Below are positions 35,601 through 46,829 of a DNA stretch of 64,000 nucleotides, piece after piece; the first letter of the stretch is position 1; each line of letters begins with the position of its first letter. The notes under the pieces were generated by a model. The model was not told where the DNA came from, did not search any database, and saw only the letters and a list, made by a program, of their open reading frames with translations. This DNA is from Atopsyche davidsoni. Taxonomy: Eukaryota; Arthropoda; Insecta; Trichoptera; Hydrobiosidae. The translations under genes and the position numbers were made by a program. Location: NCBI GenBank assembly GCA_022113835.1, contig JAILWY010000001.1, positions 15,430,501-15,494,500 on the forward strand, in the 5' to 3' direction.

Positions 35601-38600
35601 ACCGTACAACAGATATTAATATATTTTTTAAAACAATATAAAAATAATCATGTATACAATATATTTCATGTACTACTAACTATATTCTATTTTTTGCGTT
35701 ATAAATGGGTGACAGTCAAATAAAATCGTAAACTTCTCACAGTGTTTATTTGATTGCTACAGTGTTCATCTATCATCTCAATATTTTATTATTATAATCC
35801 GCTTACTGAATTATCATATCATGTTATATTCAGATATTTTACATGATTTTTCATTAGTCAGACTTATCTTCCATAAGATGTTGGCATCGTAGTTTATTAA
35901 CACCATAATGCCAGTTTACAGTGATGACTGCATAAAACGGGTATGCACTGCCGATGTCTCGTGTCGTAATTTAAAGTGTGTTTTTGTCGGTGTCATGTTT
36001 CAATCTGAATGAAACTCGATATTCTTACATTAGTGAAAGAAAACACTATAAAAGACAATGTAAAAGTTACGGTACTTGAAGAAAGGTCATGTGTCCTCTC
36101 GTGTTTACTTCACAACTAGCACGTAATAATATGAAGGCTTTGGGAAGACACAATATATCTTAGTATATTTTAGTTTTCGGAATATTTTTTCACTCAAATT
36201 AAACGGCAGAACTTTATAAATTATTTTTTTATTTTCACTAGAATTTATCCTTCATGTGAATTATTCATACGCTTGTGCTTCACACTATGATTTTTATAAC
36301 GTCAACGACCCTGAACATCAGATGTTAACTGACTTTCGAGATGCATCATGTTTTTTTCATAGCATGTAAATCGATTTTAAATATTACTAATAATACTTGA
36401 AAAAAATCATAATAGCAAATTCAGGCTTAGGTATATCTGCTGTGTCGTTTCAGAGAGATCGCCTCAACGTTGTGGATTTGCATATCACTTGAAGTTTTAT
36501 ACATTAGATCAAACATTTATAGTAAGTGTGTCTTGGTATTTTATAACCCTCTTAGTCGAAAAGATTATGTTTTGACATTTTAAAATTTGGCTTCGTGCCA
36601 GCATTGAGAACATAATGGCCCACGTTTATATTTGATTGAGTTTTAAGCGACGTTGTTATGTTTTTTTTCTTTTTGTAATGCATTAGATATGGCAACTCGG
36701 ACCGTCGGGCGCGTGCAGAGCTCTCTCGGTGGAGATGATCTGAGTTGATGATGCAGAGGAAGTCCCCCTCACTCTCGTGGCTGGGAATAACCACCATGGT
36801 ATTTATAGGCCGGTTCCTCTGCCCGCTGGAAATGCCGAAGGAGTCTTCCGCGGACACGGAAATACCTTCGCACCAAAACAAATATTAAAGACATCAAATA
36901 CTCACAGCCAAACGACACATCAATATAAATAGGCTGTAGAACCAACATGACATTAATTTTCGTTAAAAATATATCTACTACAAAAATACGAAAATCTAAA
37001 ACATCCATTAAGGATTTTAGAAATTGAACCCATGTAGGTTGAATTGAAATCGGAAAAACCAATCGCACAAATCGTTTGTATAGAGTATTTATGCAATTTC
37101 ATTTTATGAAAAATATTTGTATTGTAATATATAAAATAAAATACCGATACGTGACAATAGTTGTTTCAACAAATGACTCACGAACGGTAGTGGCTATTAT
37201 CTATAAAACAATCATGGTCACTGTCGACTATTTATATTTATCGGTTTATTCCAATGATTGTGTAAATGAAACAGTGGTCATAACATTTTTTAAATGTAAA
37301 CAGAGAAAGCTTTCGCAAAAAAAATATATATATATATACCCATCACAATATTTACACAAGCCTTTCACTATTATCACTTACCGTCAGCGTTTATGTATAT
37401 AATGTATTAGTCATAATTGATTTGGCACATTTTTTTATAATCTTCCATAATTTGTTAATCTCAGAACATTATATATAAATACAATCAGAATAACTCGACA
37501 CCATGAAGGATTGACTCCCGAACTGCCTCGTAAAAGCAATGCTGTAACCAGTATCGTCTCGAGTTACATTGCTTTATTTTATTTAATATTTACTTAATAA
37601 ACACTGCACAAAAATGGATATTGAAACATTTATTAAATACATCTGCATTTCACTGTAAAATAATTACCAATTCAGTCGTCTGAAAAGATCATTTTTGACT
37701 ATTTCTTGGAAATTTCCGAATTCTAAATAAATCAGCGAGAGGTGGAGTGATGTATGTTGAAAATAACAAAAAAAAATATCGTATGAGGAAACATATGGAT
37801 TTGGGCTCAAAGCAAGATGTCGGACATTAAAGAGGTTGTAAAGATGGTTAAATCACATTCATTAAAAATCAGACAACCGCTGGATTCTTGGAATTAACGT
37901 TGATGACATGAGAGATAGTGTATGTTTTGTAGATAATATTTATGATTTAGACTAGACAGCTAAAAATTAAGAAACACAAAACGCAGTCACCTTGATTATT
38001 TCTTTGATCATGGTATATCTACTGTGGTTTCATTAAATTGTAAAACATGCGATAAATTTGAGAATCTAGTCCAAAATAAAATAGAAAAGTATTTCAATGT
38101 ATATATTAACTTGTGTACTTACTCAAAGCTGTTGTTTTTTTACTGTATAAATAAGAAATTAAAATCACCAGATTCAATTTTACATTTTAAATTTGCAGGC
38201 ATATATTTGGATCTGACATATTTATTTACAAATTGCCAACACTTTTATATGTTTCAATATTTTTTAACACTCGGTTGATTTTCTGATGCCTCAGTGCAAT
38301 CGCTCTTATTTATTTATTCGATATTATCCGATACAAAATAAAATATTGCATGTTATACTAATGAATTTAAATGCAAGTGAAAAAAATTCAAATCACCCTG
38401 TATATAAGCACTTCGGGCAGAAAATTCTCCACAGCTTTATTTCTGAACAGGAGAGATCTGAGAATAACGGCGGAGATGAGACAAATCTGTGCCACTCGGA
38501 CAGACGCAAGTTCCTGCCTACTCACAGTTTACAAAGCAGATGTAAACAAAATCTCAGGGGCTAAGCAATATTGCAGTCACCGTGTTTACGTTTGTCCGCC

Positions 38601-38700
38601 AGCAAGATATTAAAGAATTGTGAAATTCATTTTTAATTATGAAAACTTCTAATACACGTTTGTACAGAGCAAACCTAAAAATAGCAATAAAAAAACAACA
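35601..38700. other. Intergenic stretch, no supported gene
   Basis: AT-rich apart from 36690-36880, where a minus-strand TATAAATA (36800-36807) lies upstream of a 109-codon frame (36552-36881). That frame has no recognised domain and ends in AT-rich sequence, so it is not called as a gene. Confidence 0.4.
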
Positions 38701-38715
38701 TTGATTCAATCTCAA

Positions 38716-39095
38716 CTCATCAAGTGCGTCTCCTCAGAGAAGGTTGGCGACCATTTCACTGAGTATATACTTGAACCAGTGTTCATGGTTTTCTAAGGGG
38801 AAAATAGTATAGTAGGTCCTTATACACCGCAGTTTTATATTGGAAGGAGTAAAAGTCTGCGTAATACTGCTGCCTAATAGCATTATTTTATAATCATTTA
38901 CTTACAAAGCTCGAGAGTTTATATCTGATATTCCTTCAGCAATAAGTTACAGAAACAATAGTAGAAGACCCCCAACTCGACAAAGTACTTTCAGAACACA
39001 TTCCTCCACAATCATTTCATGTCCACTACTCCATTGCCGATCCTTTACACACGCTCAGGGTACATGTATGGCAGCCATGCACAAGCAACAGAATG
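38716..39095 (+). repeat. Dispersed repeat family A, near full-length copy
   Basis: Begins ctcatcaagtgcgtctcctc, then agagaaggttggcgaccatt and accgcagttttatattggaa, and ends near ttgccgatcctttacacacg and catgtatggcagccatgcac. Confidence 0.8.
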
Positions 39096-40150
39096 CCCTA
39101 TAAAGGGTTTAAAGGCGAAAACCCTGCATACAACATTTGGCTATTCGTATTTGCAGAGTTGTAAAACAGCCAAATGCATATAGCTAGTTGCGTGTCTGAC
39201 AGCTTTAACGGTTTGTTTGTTCCTGTGCACGGTACTGAACCTCTAACCCACAAGCCCGGCTGACGCCCTGCGCTTTGAATTCTTTAAGCAGTCGCCGTCG
39301 AGCGACCTACTGTGCCGGACAACATGCAAGAACATTCCTTCGGGTATACATAATTAAATATTCCACGTAATAATAAAACCACCCATGTAATGGGATGAGA
39401 AACTGTGGACGATGCAGCTTAAATAAAAAAAATCTGTAAAATATGTAGGCTTATTATCAAATAAACTTGGTAACAATTTATTCATTAGCTGCACGATATC
39501 AAAAAAAAATTAATTCTGAAGAAGATACCAGAAATATTTATTATATATTGCATGCATGTTTGCTTACTCGGCATATTGTTCGGGACCCAAAATTTTGACC
39601 GCTTACGATGATTTAGAAAATATTTATAAATATTCAAATTGTTTAACGACATTTGTTGATGAATGGATCAAACAACTTAATGACTACTTTTTACAAGAAT
39701 GTATATAAAATCTCGCTGAATTCCATTTGAGCAATGGATATATTTTGTTGGTTTTATTGCATAAAAGAAATACGTATTGTTTAAGTACAAAAAAATAAAT
39801 TCGACTGAAATATAGAAACTTAGTGTTTCTCAGTAGTTTTCTACCTGCCGACACGCCTTTAGTGATTCCCATTAGTTTTTGTGCTTATTAGGTTATACGT
39901 GCGTATTCACGGGACGCGACTACTAAAACGATATCTACAAGTTTACAGCGCGGGCAGGTAAGTGACCCCGTTCTCCCCGCGGCGTAGCATTCATTTTTAT
40001 GCGTCGGATATTCCTCCACGCGAGTATCCGTTCGAGTCCTGCCCGGTGGCGGCTTTATGGCGCATAAAACTTCATTCCTCAATACAGCGGGGAATGATGC
40101 GCCGGGGGACCAGCCATGCAAGCAGCTCCTCCTCGCTGCAACCCAAACGT
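39096..40150. other. Intergenic stretch, no gene recognised
   Basis: AT-rich up to about 39900, then a GC-rich patch (39950-40150) with overlapping frames on both strands and no recognised product. Confidence 0.4.
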
Positions 40151-40154
40151 CTCG

Positions 40155-40510
40155 GGCTGCCTGCACCCGCTGCGACACAACCGACAACTACGCATTCCGC
40201 GACATAATCGACACCCGAAATGTGACTGGCCAATAGCGTCCTCTAAAGCTGCATGCACACTCTGCGACACAACCGACAACCGACAATTACGCATTCCGCG
40301 ACATAATCGACACCCGAAATGCGACTGGCCAATAGCGTCATCTAAAGCTGCATACACACGCTGCGACACAACCGAACTGCAACCCACAAGTAGCGTCCTT
40401 TTTTGCGTTTTTTTATTTAGGCAAAACTACTAAAAAATGTCTTAAAAATATATTGCAAAATAGACGCAAAGAATACGCTATCGGTTGTGTCGCAATGTGT
40501 GTATACAGCT
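40155..40510. repeat. Family D tandem units with an inverted terminal copy
   Basis: Two tandem units (40155-40248 and 40249-40347) and a partial third start gctgc(c/a)tgcac..c(g/t)ctgcgac, then cacaaccgacaa, gcattccgcgacataatcga and gactggccaatagcgtc. At 40482-40510 the terminal module returns inverted (cggttgtgtcgcaatgtgtg, then tatacagct), so the whole looks like a terminal-inverted-repeat transposon with an internally duplicated end. The superfamily is not identified. Confidence 0.7.
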
Positions 40511-40965
40511 ATATATAAGTCGGAAACTGTACGCGTCACCCTTTAGTGATGATGGATTTAGTCTATTGATTTTAACAATCGATTTAGAATTACCAATAAT
40601 TCACCATTTTGGGAAAAAATATGTAAATATTTATCATATAAACATCATATAGATTTATTATAAACAAGAGTCGAAAGCTGCACGCTCTGGTTTAGAAAAA
40701 AAAATTGAATAAGTAGTTCATCATTATATTTTTGCCTTTCAAAGAAAAGTTAAAAAAATAATAATAATAATAAAAAAAACACCAGCCATGACGATCTGAT
40801 GCGTTTTTATGTAAACGAGACTTTTTATGACGGGAGGGGGAGAAACCCAGACGCCCTACCTGGAAATCCAGATACTTTCCTTTTTTACCACTTTTATCCA
40901 AAAATTAAAAAAAATCACTAAATAAAACATTTATAAAATTTTATATTTAAAGTCTCCCTTTTCGT

Positions 40966-41290
40966 TTGCGTGCAATACAGGCTTTGAACGATCTTCGCTT
41001 CTCGCCTGCCGCAAACAACGCCAAGCTGTTTGCGGCGGTGTGGGGCTTGGGGCTCATCCCCTATTGCGTGTCTGGTTATTGCCTAACATCACGAGTGGGA
41101 GCGGCCTCCCCTCGGGGCCGCCGTGACCGCGGCCTGAGCGCGGCTTGAGCGCGGCTTGAGTGCGGCCTGGCCCGGCACCGGCCCGTCACGCGGCCCGCCC
41201 CGCCTATCTCAGATCTCGACGCTTCACGCTTGCCTTCCTCGATACTTTGGTGATTAGCAGGGGCGTGCGGTCCACGCATTGCATGCCCTA
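40966..41290 (+). other. GC-rich island with a possible exon-like frame
   Basis: After a ...tgcaatacag acceptor-like site, a frame reads ALNDLRFSPAANNAKLFAAV then WGLGLIPYCVSGY before a (gagcgcggctt)n short repeat. It is GC-rich and open for 60 codons, but no donor, no partner exon and no family match can be given. It may be an ordinary GC island. Confidence 0.2.
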
Positions 41291-41801
41291 AAATATAATT
41301 ATCAAAAAATTATCGACGAGTTGTTTTGAATATACTTACAATCGATAGCCTTCTGGTAGTTCTCTTAGAAAATAGGAAGATACCAGAAAACTTATTTCAT
41401 CCCCTGTTGCATACAGGAAAATCACACAAAACCCCCATCAGATAAGGTGTTTTTCTAGAAGGATTTTTTTCCCTGTGAACCTTTTTTTATCTATATTTTA
41501 TTGGTGGGAGACATCCAAACTTAGATAATCTGAAAAAGAAGGTTCTTAAACCACAATACTATCTGAGAGTATGAGGTCGCAAGGGTAAGAAAATGATTAT
41601 GCATGTTACACCAGCTAATATAATCAATACTGGTGCACTTATAGGTAAAGTGTTGTTTTATTCAACTTCTCCAGCGTATTGGATAACCTGGGAACTATTG
41701 AATCAGACTTGGATGCTTACTTTTAGAGAAGAGGTATCAAATTCATCCAGCCTTTTTTGACAATTTTCACAACAATTATTATAATTTATCACTCTTATTC
41801 T

Positions 41802-41990
41802 TTACTAATATGATTAGGCATATTTTTTCACATATTGAAAATGTTTCAAAGAAACTCTCAGAAATATATCACCGTGACTTGTGTAGGATTTGAACCTACA
41901 TCTCCAAGCTTACATGGCCAGTGTACTGACCCTTGAACTAACGAGTCAATATGTAGAAAAATATGCCTAATCATATAAGTAAGTAATATA
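41802..41990 (-). mobile_element. Hairpin element enclosing a tRNA-Thr-like module
   Basis: Outer arms actaatatgattaggcatat and atatgcctaatcatataagt are inverted repeats. Between them on the minus strand lies gactcgttagttcaagggtc, tggccatgtaagcttgga and gtaggttcaaatcctacaca, a tRNA-Thr(UGU)-like fold with a perfect T arm and a 6-of-7 acceptor stem. The anticodon stem has a mismatch. The position inside a repeated hairpin, and the related SINE at 9547, argue for a SINE or composite element rather than a working tRNA gene. Confidence 0.6.
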
Positions 41991-42204
41991 AGCCTGTAAA
42001 GGTAATTAAAACGCACTTGATTGACGTTCAATCCACAAAATAGACTCTTATTCTGATAGCTCAGACAATCTGAGCCTATAACCACACTACTCTATGAGAG
42101 TAGGAGGCTGCAAGAGAAGAATGGGGTAGTTGGAAGCATTCGCCATTTGGATCGGTATAATATGCCATACAAGTAATCGCAAAAACAATACATCAGAGTG
42201 GGTT

Positions 42205-42265
42205 TTTTTTATCGAACCCGGGACTTCATGGTCGGCAAACAAGCATATTTAACGACTGAATCATG
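42205..42265 (-). mobile_element. tRNA-like SINE fragment
   Basis: The minus strand has gattcagtcgttaaatatgc (A-box-like) and gaagtcccgggttcgat (B box). No full cloverleaf closes. Confidence 0.45.
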
Positions 42266-42979
42266 AAGAAGTTTGATTAATTCATTTTTAATATGTATTT
42301 AAATTTTATATTGATTGCATTTTTTGTATCAGCAACAGGACAAACGTGACAACACTGTCGTATATCACAATTCCAATTATCTTTACGCATTGTATAACAT
42401 TAACATTAATTGCAAATATGTTTATCATCACACTTCGTGTTATTTATAATCGCAATACACGTACACAATTAAATAATATACTTGAAATTATTAAACAAAA
42501 TTATTAAAAAATTATTGCTTCAATAGTACCGTTTACTGAAAGACGTTTAATGTTATATTGAGATTTTGGATTTATATGATTTTTTTATATTTATATTTTT
42601 ACAGGCATGAAGCACAATAGATAAGTGTTTTCATAATTTTTTTTTTACGTTGTATAATAATTTAAATATATGTATTAGTTATATTAACCAATTTTTGTAC
42701 GAAAAAAATTCAGTTCGAGCAAAATAATGTCACAAAGTTTTGTCGTTCATCAAAAGGCCATCGCCCTTTATAAATATTTTTGAGAAACTATTATAAATTT
42801 TACATGCCAAACAGATTTCTGTAACGGACTAATGACATATTTTTATAGCATTATTGCTTGGTTTATTGCTTCAGTGGTTAGAACCACTGAAACTAGAATA
42901 GAAGTACTTATTTTGTTAATAAATATACACTATTCAAGTGTCTTTGCGTGATTTAGCAGCTGCTATTAAATATACTCGA

Positions 42980-43090
42980 TTCTTGGGAATTATACTGCGT
43001 TTTGCACATATATTATTTTTATCACTTCACATACATTTTAAATCCCTAAAGAAGTCCCCTGAGCCGAGACCAAAACGTTAACGTTATAAG
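42980..43090 (+). ncRNA. Family E end, degenerate hammerhead-like core
   Basis: atccctaaagaagtcccctg then agccgagaccaaaacgttaa (43041-43081) matches the family E core with GAAA changed to AAAA. An inverted-end signature ttcttggga lies at 42980. Confidence 0.4.
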
Positions 43091-43339
43091 TATCTTTTTA
43101 ATTATCTTTAACGCTTGGGAAATTTTTCACAGTTTAGATACACCGTGTATCTCTTTCATACCTCTCAATATATTTTTTTAATACTGAAATATTTTAAAAA
43201 CCTTAAACCACAGCAGATAGGCGTGCATGTATTGAAGCACTTGTGAAGAAACCTCGAGTTCGGTAGGAACATCGAGCAACGGGTCTCTCAATTATTAAGC
43301 TAATAGAAAAGAATTGACTGAGAAATCGCGTGAATAATA

Positions 43340-43460
43340 CTAATGGTGTTCGCACAACCCCCATTACCGACAGGTTCTGCCAGCAGGGTGGTCGAGGGGA
43401 GGGAGTGTGACGTCACACATAAGCACGTAAAAATAGAACCAGTGCCATTTGAAGGGTAAG
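43340..43460. promoter_or_regulatory. GC-rich block with CRE
   Basis: gtgtgacgtcacac is a 14-bp perfect palindrome around TGACGTCA (43408-43415), in a GC-rich, purine-rich block. The function is not shown by the sequence. Confidence 0.35.
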
Positions 43461-44579
43461 CAGTGTGGGAATCCGTTCTAGTGATGGTAATAGGTAATAA
43501 TGATATTCATGTAAAAATCAATTTCATTTTTTTAACATTCCAACACCGATTATCTGAATCCAATTCACGACTCATCATTTCTTAGAAAAAAAAATAATAT
43601 TTTATTTTAAATATTTATAAACGATTATCTGAAATTCAAGATTGCGAAAAAAATTAAGACTATCCTAACTTAATATTATAGAAAAATTATTCATAATTTT
43701 ATTAAATTATCACTAATCGGGCAATTATTATTCGGTTTCTTTCTGTGAAGCCGATCGATTATTGCAAATAATCGATTATGCCCATCATTATTCCATGGCG
43801 GGGCATTGTAGATTGCGGAACCCCCATTGCCCGCACTGCCGGAAACCTTCGTGTTTACTTATCGTCTTTTTTATTCTATTGAAGTTTAGAGGCACAATAG
43901 GCCCTGTTTCTGTATATATATATCTAAAAATAGACACAAACAACCCAACGCTATTTAAGATGATTTTATCCCTTCTACATTTTATCACTTTGTGTAAATT
44001 TTCAGGGTCGAGGCTTGAATTGGGTTTCGTCAAAAACGTCTTTTTATAAATACAAGTATACCGTTTTAGTTTGCGTGTGAGATTCAAACATTCATCGATT
44101 ATTATTTATGTATATATTTATGCATTTCAGATAGCAAACGACGTTTAATCCGAGATCTTCTCATTTCAAGAGTTATACAATATTTACATTTTTTTCTGTC
44201 AATAACGAGTATGAGCTCTATGCGTCCATATTTTCAGATGCCTATAAGGATCGTACGACTGTTCCTAGTTTCGCCGTTGATGTTATGTTGATTGTTGATT
44301 ATGGATGTAGATCAAAAGGCTGGCGAAATGTTTGCGTATTCGTTTATTTATATGAATTGGACAAGACAGAATAATACGTGGTTACTGGTCGAGTGCCTGC
44401 GTCTCTCTATGGAGGGCGCGTTGCGTTATCGCTGGGGTTGTTGTAAAATTAGAAAGTCACTACCTGTGGTAGTGGCGGAGCTTAACAAGTCAAATAATAT
44501 AGCGGTGTATTTGCACTGACCGCTACACTAGTAACCCAGGATAATTAAAAGCACATTTGTCGATAGATTTTATATTTCC

Positions 44580-44830
44580 AGTTCGTGGTTTTCTCTCCAC
44601 TTTTATTCCGCGTGGGATATCTCCAGTGGCGGCGTTTACGGTTGTTGCGACGCGGCGGTGACGGCGGCTGCTTCCGCTCATTAAAAACGTAAATTCGACT
44701 GAAAAAAATAATTCAACATGGCGGGAGGCACTCACTTCCGGCGCGCTGGCCGCCGCGGCGTCTTTTATATATATTGTCAGTGACGTCAGCCGGCACCTGC
44801 CGGGTACCACTCTGTTAATTCACAGGTGTC
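44580..44830. promoter_or_regulatory. GC-rich block with CRE
   Basis: TGACGTCA at 44781-44788 follows a tatatatat tract and a gtcag motif. The block is GC-rich (ggccgccgcggcg). It lies 2 kb upstream of the transporter start and could be regulatory; no exon is recognised. Confidence 0.35.
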
Positions 44831-45373
44831 CACCGACCGCGAAGCTAATTGTTTTAAGCTTGATTTTGAATAAAAAGTAGACACTAGCGATAATTAGCCA
44901 GCAGACAACGGGACGGTTTGTTTAATTGTAGAAACGTCCAGTTTTCATTATAATGGCATGCATTTGTTCAAACACCCGCATATGAGGTGTGGCGCAGAAT
45001 CCCATCAAGCCAGAATTGTGAAAACAATTCGTCAAACGCGACACTCTCAACGACAAAAAAGAGCACGAGCTGATTCAACACAACGATAGCATAACATATA
45101 TAATATTTATTTTAATTTCATTTAGCATTTTACATTTCACAAGTCAAAAAAGTAGCACATGGTAAATCTGTCTACACGTGCGCTTTAGATCATGTCGCAT
45201 GGCACGGCGACCGAGCACAATGGAAAATATGCCGGAGACGTAATAACTGAGTCGCAGTTGCCTCAGACGCCTTTCTTGCCCATCTGCCATTCTTATGTTT
45301 GAAACTTGTTTATAGAGATTGCGTTCCCGTTCGTTGAATTTACGTATATAAAATATATATACGTAAAAAAAAC

Positions 45374-45425
45374 GGCGAATATTTTTTTAATATTATATAT
45401 ATATAATATTAAAAAAATATTCGCC
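45374..45425. repeat. Perfect 52-bp palindrome
   Basis: ggcgaatatttttttaatat then tatata meets its exact reverse complement with no spacer. A weaker palindrome (tacgtatataaaatatatat then acgta) lies just upstream at 45342-45366. Strong potential for hairpin or cruciform extrusion. Confidence 0.97.
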
Positions 45426-46683
45426 ATGTTCTAGTAACAGCACGATCACCTTTAGAGCTAAATACAAAAATCACTGCCACTAATTTATCACGACTAATTA
45501 CTCAGATAGGTAAATGTTTTTCAAACATTATGAAGTCATATTTAAAAATAAATATATCAAGTTGGTAACAAAATATTTTTTTCATTATTCTCATAAATAT
45601 AAACAAAAACTACTGATTATTTTTTGCTGAGACAGTGAAAACTCTTTCACCCTTGAAAGTCATTAGTTTCAAAGGACAGAGAAAGCACTTTCGCTCTTTA
45701 AACGAATGATTTTGACGATGCCTCTGAAGGGCAAGAGAGCTCTCACTCTCCGAATAAAAAAAGGCAATGCTTTATTTAATCTCTTGGTTTTATTGCTACT
45801 AAATAAATATCTCGAGAACTGACTTCATTATAATGTCAATGCGACAGAACACAAACCTGTGCGTATGCTTGCATTATTAATATTGTTTATTTTGGTAATT
45901 GTACAGGACATGGATTAAAATATTAAATACGCGTGTCACGGCTAATTATACAGTAATCGCTATGCGACCCGCCTAGTGATGTTTATGTGACCACCCCCTT
46001 GTGTTTATGTGACCACCCTCTTGTTTGAGTAAGGGGCAGCATTCGAAAATCTCATAATGCTTTTACAAACCACAACGCGAAGAGAACAAAAATCGATGTC
46101 AGTGGTTAATTAATTATAACAGTTGCTTTTAATAATTACGAAGTTGTAATGTATTCTAGCGTCCTGTTTCGTAAAATGTTATGTAATGTACTGTTCTAAC
46201 AGTTATCTGTTGTTGCACTCTGCTGACAATAATGCATTAGTACGCGACCTACCATGACCGCATCGTTGACAGAAGAGCTTTCGCTTTTGTGGCATCTTTG
46301 TGTAGCCAAGTCTTGCATAAATATGACCATGATTATTTTGTTAACAGCTTTACCTACGATTTAGAGTAGTTTGAATATTACTAGTTTAATTAATATAATT
46401 TTACCGATAGTTCAATGTGGACAGCAGATAACCAAACAGCGAAATAATACATATAACCTGAGTAAAATATTTAACAACTACGGTTTATCAGAAACTTCCT
46501 TCAGTAATTCATTTTGTAAACATTTCTTCAAATGTTTACAAAATATTTTTTTGCAATAATTAATGTAATATACATGGAGTATCACAAATTAAACCAGCCT
46601 GTGCTCTTATGCTCTTTGGCATAATACTAGGTTGCAAAAAAATACCATGGTCTCTTTTGCTGACTATTTTTGTTTGCTTGCAG

Positions 46684-46829
46684 TTTGCAGACCCGTGAGA
46701 AGCTGTGGCCCGAGGTGGGTGAAGAATGGAGTGGACGCCCCCGAGGCAGCAGCCCTGCAGCGCGTGAGGCCGCAGCGCCCACCCCCATGAAGACGGAGCA
46801 CCCACCGATAGAAACCACCAAAACCAAAA
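46684..46829 (+). other. Probable 5' untranslated part of the MFSD6-like gene
   Basis: A tttttgtttgcttgcag acceptor-like sequence ends at 46683. The GC-rich segment up to ATG 46830 has no frame joined to the coding region, so it is read as untranslated exon sequence. The transcription start and any upstream exon are not identified. Confidence 0.45.

Noticed and set aside
36552..37068. Two minus-strand open frames of about 100 codons
   Set aside because: No recognised domain; the first runs from a GC patch into AT-rich sequence and the second is hydrophobic by AT-rich composition. No splice or partner exon.
41885..41955. Functional minus-strand tRNA-Thr gene
   Set aside because: The T arm is perfect, but the anticodon stem and acceptor stem have mismatches, and the module sits inside a dispersed hairpin repeat with a related decayed SINE at 9547.
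43762..44049. 95-codon plus-strand frame with hydrophobic segments
   Set aside because: Overlaps an antisense frame of similar length, has no family match, and its hydrophobicity follows T-rich composition.
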